A program made the translations under genes and the position numbers. This document shows, one piece after another, positions 58,456 to 64,000 of a DNA stretch of 64,000 nucleotides. The stretch comes from Polyodon spathula (taxonomy: Eukaryota; Chordata; Actinopteri; Acipenseriformes; Polyodontidae): positions 23,846,339-23,910,338 of the forward strand of contig NC_054543.1 in NCBI RefSeq assembly GCF_017654505.1, read 5' to 3'. Position 1 is the stretch's first letter. Each line of letters starts with the position of its first letter. The notes beneath the pieces are model-generated. The model searched no databases. It was not told where the DNA came from and was given only the letters and a program-made list of their open reading frames with translations.

Positions 58456-60370
58456 TTGTATTTAAACTCACCACTGTCTCACTGACAGTGCTCTTTCAAT
58501 AGCAGTTTTCTAACACAATACCCATTCCTCTCCTATCTCTATCAAGATAACCCATCCTGCTTTACACTGGACTAACCAAGGCGTTGAAACCAATTTCCTT
58601 ACTCTTATTAGCAAGGGCAAAATCAACACTGCCCCACAACCAAGGTCATTTCTTTCCCTCTTATTAACCCCGGCAGTGATCCTTATCCACACTGGAACAT
58701 GTAGAGGAGGCTGGACTACTGTATACCATATACTTAGAAAAACAATTTTCTGATTTAATTATATTTATTAACATTTTTCAAAAACATACTTTATGATTGA
58801 TTACAAAAAGTACATAACAATAACAACAACAACAACAACAACAACAAAAAAACAAAAACATAATTGAATTAATATGTTTGAAATCATTTGATATTAAGGG
58901 CTTTTAGCCTTGGTTCCCATATTTTTTAAAAGCACTTCAGTCTACTGCAATCACTCTGCAGCAACCTCTCCAAGTGTACAATGTGAAGCATACAATGTTT
59001 CCACTGTGAGGAATGGGGTCCCCTTAGCCCTTCTCAATATTTAAGAACTAGTTTCTTTATAATTATTGATGAACCATATTTCTAATTGCAAAGGACTTTC
59101 TTTAGCACATGATCTATTATAATCTCTGGTGTATCAAGCCTTTTAGTCTGGTCAGTTATTCTGTATATCATTTCAATGCATCTACAGAACAGCTTGTCCA
59201 ATAGTGATGACACTTACCAAGGATGTTGGTCTGCCTATCCAGCTGTCTATCTGTATAACATTTTAGAGTTCTGCATATTTCTAAATGGCGCTAGCAACAT
59301 TATCACTGGTGTCCCTTTGAAGAAGTGCGCATCAATTAAATCAATTTTTGTAACTCTTATTAGCTGAAGCAACTAATGCATTGCCTTCAGTATTTCACTG
59401 TTTATGTGTTAGACAACAATAAAGGAAATTAGAGTCCGACATGGGTTTTTTTGAGAAGCATTAGCTCAAGATTTTCTGAAGCTCTTGTACCTTGACTACT
59501 TCACTGTATAAGGCTATAACATATCACTGTGGTGCCTCTAGGTGGTGCAAAAGCATTGCTAGTAAAACATTCATCTGACATTTACACCTATAGTGCCACC
59601 AAAAACTATTCAGACAGTAGCTTTAATTTCACTATTCATGTTCTACAGTACCTATTACAATTCAACTGTGTAAACAAACAAGAGTCTCAGGAAAATTCAA
59701 TCATTTGACCAATATTAAGACAATAAATAAAATAAATCATTAAATAGAAATATAAAATGATTCAGTACCATCAGTCAATCAGCTTCCAGCTCTAGCAGTC
59801 TTCTGTCAGGTGGTAGATGCCCACTGCTACATCATATCATCAACTGTGAATCAAATTTAAGATGGCCTTGACTTTCATTAGTGCCTTCTACTTTGGCTTA
59901 GGATGCATATTATAAATCACTAGATATGAATACAAAACAGACAAAAAGCTGATATTAACGTATGTAATCTGTTTGTACAGAACCTGTTCTGGTTTAAATG
60001 TTTAAAATTCTTTGTCACTGACATGCTGAGTTTGAGATCTACACTCTCAGTGACATTATAATCGTAGTTGCTGCTGATAGGTTCCAGTGGTGATGTGACT
60101 TACAATTCAAAAGACGTTTGTCATTGAATTTAGTAATAAAGAACTGGTTTTATCTTCTTTTAATCATTCAGGACTAGTAAAGGTGACTTTGTTTTGCATA
60201 AATTAAAGAAAATTTGTGTCAATTAAAAAGGGGTCTGTTAGTATTGTCCAATGAAATCTAGTACAAGAAGAAAGCAAGAGGTAGAAGCACTTCTTAAAAT
60301 TAAGATTAGGTTACAGCTTGAGAAAGGGAACTGCATCTATAATACTCTGCATGTAAAGTAAACCCAGCCT
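58456..60370. other. No gene seen
   Basis: Contains an (AAC)n run at about 58819-58848. No ORF or RNA gene recognised. Confidence 0.45.
58819..58848 (+). repeat. (AAC)n microsatellite
   Basis: About nine to ten AAC units, directly visible. Confidence 0.92.
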
Positions 60371-61172
60371 GGCCACTTTATTAAATACTATCTGACCAAC
60401 CCCTGGATCCCTTCACTATGTAACACAATTTTTTTTCCTGGGTAGTAAGTATTATTTCCTAATTGCTTATGCCTCAAAAGTATAGAAAATGGCTATTATT
60501 CCCCACAAACTTTGCTTTTGTGACAAGGACAGTGATATTTCAAAATATCACTATTTCCAATGGGAAAACAGGCAAATTTGTGTCTTTTTTTCACATAAAG
60601 TCAGAAAAAAACAACATATGAATCCAAATTAACATGTATTTATACTAAAGTAATACAAAAATGACTACAAAAGATTTAGAAGTGAGTAGTTTATCAAGAT
60701 TTACGATTATACTGTAAATTTATTTTGTACTGTAAAAATTGTTACACGGTGTAATCTGGAAGCCGTCATTTTTGCTACAGTTAACTACTGTTAGAGCAAG
60801 CCCACCCAACAGTGCTGTACTTGCACCCTGATGGTGATGGATAAGATGCTAGCGCACCCATTCACCACACCGGAATTGTGCATGAATGCTTTGAGGAGCA
60901 TGAGGTGCTGAAGGCATCTTCCAGGACCACCACAACCCCCAGATCTCAATCAAACTGAGCATGTTTGGGATGAACTTGAATCGTGCATTCATAACCACCT
61001 CTTCCTACTTCTCTGTACCGATTGTATGAAATATTACTGACCCTCGAGACCCCTTCAAGCACCATGTGGCCCATGCCACATTGTGTCAAGGCTGTGATCA
61101 GGGCAAACTGTGGCCTAATCCTAACCCTAACCCCATATTAGGTTTTAATACTAATAAAGTGGCCAGACAGTG
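60371..61172 (+). mobile_element. Relic Tc1-type element with nested foldback element
   Basis: Left end CCTGGCCACTTTATTAAATA and right end ACTAATAAAGTGGCCAGACAGTG are inverted and typical of a Tc1 family; TA at 61173-61174. The 3' part (60860-61165) preserves a decayed transposase C-terminus (GAGGTGCTGAAGGCATCTTC, then a CACAACCCCCAGATCTCAAT block and GAGCATGTTTGGGATGAACT, close to the EHVWDEL third-acidic-residue site). Most of the internal region is lost. The foldback element copy 2 (60418-60752) lies inside. Confidence 0.65.
60418..60752. mobile_element. Foldback-type element, copy 2
   Basis: Matches copy 1 (19-296) across about 290 bp in the same orientation, with a few substitutions and short indels. 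Its ends look inverted (TGTAACACAATTTTT at the left, AAAAATTGTTACAC at the right). The inverted right half seen in copy 1 is absent, so this may be the unrearranged form. Confidence 0.7.
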
Positions 61173-61174
61173 TA

Positions 61175-61645
61175 TCTGGTACAACCAGGAGTGTTCTGAG
61201 ACTGCCTACTGAACAAGTCCTTTCAGTTTCCCACAACAGATAATGAATTCTAGCTCTCCAGGCCTGCAGACAATCACAAGCAATACTTGAGATGGCTCTT
61301 CATTACAGAAAGACCAAGCACTAATAAGGAGAGCTGGAGGATAGCTCTTATCTCAGTGTGGTACACAGTCTCAGGGTAGATTACATTACCTGTATAATCA
61401 CAGGCTACATAACCAGGATGCAGTTTAACAGCTGCTTGCATAAACCCAGTGGGATTACAGTATGATGTTTACAGTGCATTGAATTAAGGTTACAACCCTA
61501 CCTTTAAATCAAAACACAACTTGACTAATAAAGTATAATAATAATGTGTTTAAAGAGCAAGCAGCTTCAGGTTTGGTTTTCTTTCTGTTGCTGCTTCTTT
61601 ACCTCTTTACAAAGTCTGCACTTATTTTGAGTGGTTCTTATTGCA
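61175..61645. other. No gene seen
   Basis: No structure recognised. Confidence 0.45.
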
Positions 61646-61760
61646 ATCAAACACTGTCTTTCACTGGAGTCCAGGAACTGGTCTTCAATTCATTCATATT
61701 TCAAACACTGTCTTTCACCGGAGTCCAGGAACTGATCTTCAATTAATTAATATTTCAAAT
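61646..61760 (+). repeat. 52-bp tandem duplication
   Basis: TCAAACACTGTCTTTCAC(T/C)GG followed by AGTCCAGGAACTG(G/A)TCTTC occurs twice in tandem with a few changes. Confidence 0.93.
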
Positions 61761-61901
61761 ATGACCTTTCTTTTATTTTTGTTAACAAATACACAAAGGA
61801 GACCAGTATGCACTATAGGGTGTTATATGTTTTGGGCCCTTTATTTGGGCCTGTTAAGATCAATTCAATATAATCCAGCTTTCCTATTGTTTTGCTGACA
61901 A

Positions 61902-61993
61902 TACACTGCTGTGCACTAGAGGATGTTTACTACAGTAATACACTGCTGTGCACTAGAGGGTGTTTCTCCAGTAATACACTGATGTGCATTAAA
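61902..61993 (+). repeat. About 37-bp tandem triplication
   Basis: Three units of (A)CACTG(C/A)TGTGCA(C/T)TA followed by a variable AGA-G-GTGTTT segment; the third unit is truncated. Confidence 0.85.
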
Positions 61994-64000
61994 GCTTGCA
62001 CCTTCTTATTCTGCCAGCTTAGAGAGATTCATATCAGTTACAATTGTCAATGTAGGCCTTCTGTTGTTTTAAACAACTGCTTTGATAACATAACGAGCAA
62101 ACAATATTAATCGGTCCAAGTACTTATAAGGATGGTAGCTGTCAGCAAGGAAATAAAACAAGGGCCCGGAGTAAAATGAGACAAAAAAAAAAAAAAAAAA
62201 CACCTTTCATCTTCCTTGCTGGTTATCTTCAGCCCTGGCAGGCTCCTTATCTTCAACTAACCAGGAAAATATGAGCAGCCTTGCATTTCAGTAACCTCCC
62301 TTGAAACGAGACATGCCCTTAAAGAGAAATGGGTTGGGATTTTAAATGAACTATGAGCCCCTTATTAAGAAGACTGCACGACATAATACTTGTAGGCCAA
62401 GAACCTCTTAGCACTATGTGTCATTCCATTGCAGTGCACACAGCAGAATAATACACTTACTGTTATGAAACGTGCCAACCCAACCCACTGTCTTGAAACC
62501 AACTTATTTCCCCCAAATTCCGAAATCCACGTTGGTTTTGCATATGTGTTCCATTTTTCATTTGCTTGGGAAATGTTTACATTCCATCTTATCCTGCTGT
62601 GCAGTCTCACAGCTCAGAAAATCTATGAATATGAATAAAAGGGGGGGGGGTTGGGGGGTGCAGTGATAGTGTTGCTAATGCTAATAAGAGGTAACACATG
62701 GATTGAGTAGTAGGTCTTTGATTCAAATTAATTTATTCAGAATTTAATGATCTTGTTAATTAAGACATAAAAGAACCTGTTAATTGTGCAAAGTGTTACG
62801 TTGTTTTTACTACAGTCCAATTGACTCATTTACAACAAATACATATTATGAGGGCAGTCATCACTGATACTATTTAAAACACTTGTATTTGATCTATGTG
62901 GTTCTATATAGTACTAGTATTGCATATCATGATGGAAAAATATAACACAACATTTCCCCAACACATGTGTTAGCTCCGTGTATGCTATATGGTAAAACAT
63001 ATGCAGATGCATAGATACATTTTCTCTAGACTTTTTTTTACATAAAGGGATGATAAGTAGAATGATTCACAGGGCTACTTTATACAATCTGCATTCTCAT
63101 GCTGTTTCATTCCATACTCATTTCATCTCCTATTATGTGTGTTCTGTGTGATTCTCTTCTCTCTGTTGATTCTGTTTTTGCACATTTTACATTTTTTACA
63201 AACTAAAAAACTTCTGAAAATATGCTGATTGCAGGGAAGTGAGGTGGGGAAGCATATTAGCGTTGCACTGAAACCCATAGGTAAAGCATTGTGAACTGAA
63301 TCATGTGCAACATTAATCATATTTATATGATTCCAGAAACATGTTTGTAGAGAGTTTTAGTGCAATTCAGTTCTGTTTAGGGTCACATTTACACAGCCCA
63401 GATAATCATGAAATGATTGCTTGTTGTTGTAAAAGGGAACAGTGTTCCAGGTATGCAAATTGAAGTGGCTGGTCTTTCTTAATTAATACATTGACTTGGG
63501 GAACACTTGAAAGACTGCTTTGAAAGAACTGCTCTCCGGAGCCCTCAGCCCTGACTGAGACGACAAAGTCACAGTGCAGAGGATCTGGATTCGTGTCGTT
63601 GTCATTCAGCTGCAATCACTTTGATTTTCTTTAAGATCATAAGAAGAATCACCTAAACCCCATTGAACACCATTAAACTGTATGAAACCAGGACGGCCAC
63701 GCTGTTACAAGCATTAAGTTTAACAAGGCACTGAACAGGTTAAGGCATCTAGCAGCAAAACCAGAAGCAGCTTGGCTCTCTCTTGTCATTCTACACAAGA
63801 AAACAAGAAGATCTCCCCCACTGTGAGGCGGCTGCCTTGAATAAAAATGTACTTTACTATTGAGGCCTAGCAACCAGAGTAAACTCTGAGCTAAATAACA
63901 GGATGTTGTTTTTCACTCCATTCCAGTAAACTCTGGACTAGTTTCTTAAAACTGTTCACTCCAAATAGTCAGTAGCTCTGTAGGAAAAACACAAATTACA
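61994..64000. other. No gene seen
   Basis: Poly-A at about 62180-62200 and poly-G at 62641-62650. No ORF with recognisable content. Confidence 0.45.

Noticed and set aside
57725..58474. 249-codon minus-strand ORF with His-Ser-Pro-Leu repeats
   Set aside because: It is the translation of a 32-bp minisatellite; the frame stays open only because the unit has no stop in that frame.
61117..61133. Telomere-like CCTAACCCTAACCCC
   Set aside because: Two to three units only, inside the Tc1 relic; not an interstitial telomere.

Overview
This is nuclear vertebrate DNA: AT-rich, gene-poor, and full of long dinucleotide arrays and fish- or amphibian-type transposable elements (CR1 LINEs, Tc1, hAT, DIRS, LTR elements, MITEs). 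The only intact host gene I can support is a single-exon ARL4C on the minus strand (33392-33970). The mix of abundant CR1 with DIRS and Tc1 suggests a non-teleost ray-finned fish such as a sturgeon, paddlefish, gar or bichir. That placement is an inference, not a proof.

Layout. 1-13 kb: a foldback element at the left edge, a CR1 3' fragment, SINE-like repeats, a hAT-type MITE, a long-TIR MITE and several microsatellites. 13.9-15.2 kb: a very large, almost perfect inverted repeat with two 511-bp arms (three mismatches, no indels). 17.8-19 kb: an LTR-like sequence. 21.5-24.6 kb: a decayed BED-finger hAT transposase element split by a 1.5-kb Tc1 element. 28.8-32 kb: a Tc1 copy and a fragment of a second copy. 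33.4-34.8 kb: ARL4C and its GC-box upstream region. 36.6 kb: a TTAA-flanked MITE.

37.6-57.2 kb is a stack of nested transposons whose insertion order can be read from target-site duplications. A CR1 LINE on the plus strand (37566-53698) is split by a DIRS-type tyrosine-recombinase retrotransposon on the minus strand (38449-50733) that keeps both terminal inverted repeats and the internal complementary region. The DIRS element is itself split by a hAT element (39849-42425, TSD CCCTAGGG) and a Tc1 element (44699-48836, TA). The hAT carries a solo LTR (39951-40367, TSD AGGTG). The Tc1 carries a 2.5-kb non-autonomous LTR element (45693-48191, TSD CTCCT) encoding a proline/glutamate-rich, Gag-like protein. 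To the right, the 5' half of a second CR1 (+) abuts the 3' half of a third CR1 (-).

57.2-64 kb: a 32-bp minisatellite of about 21 copies, a relic Tc1 containing a second copy of the left-edge foldback element, and two short tandem duplications. All transposon genes seen are broken by stops, frameshifts or lost catalytic residues. No pathway or operon logic applies; the biology is one host GTPase gene in a landscape shaped by repeated transposition.
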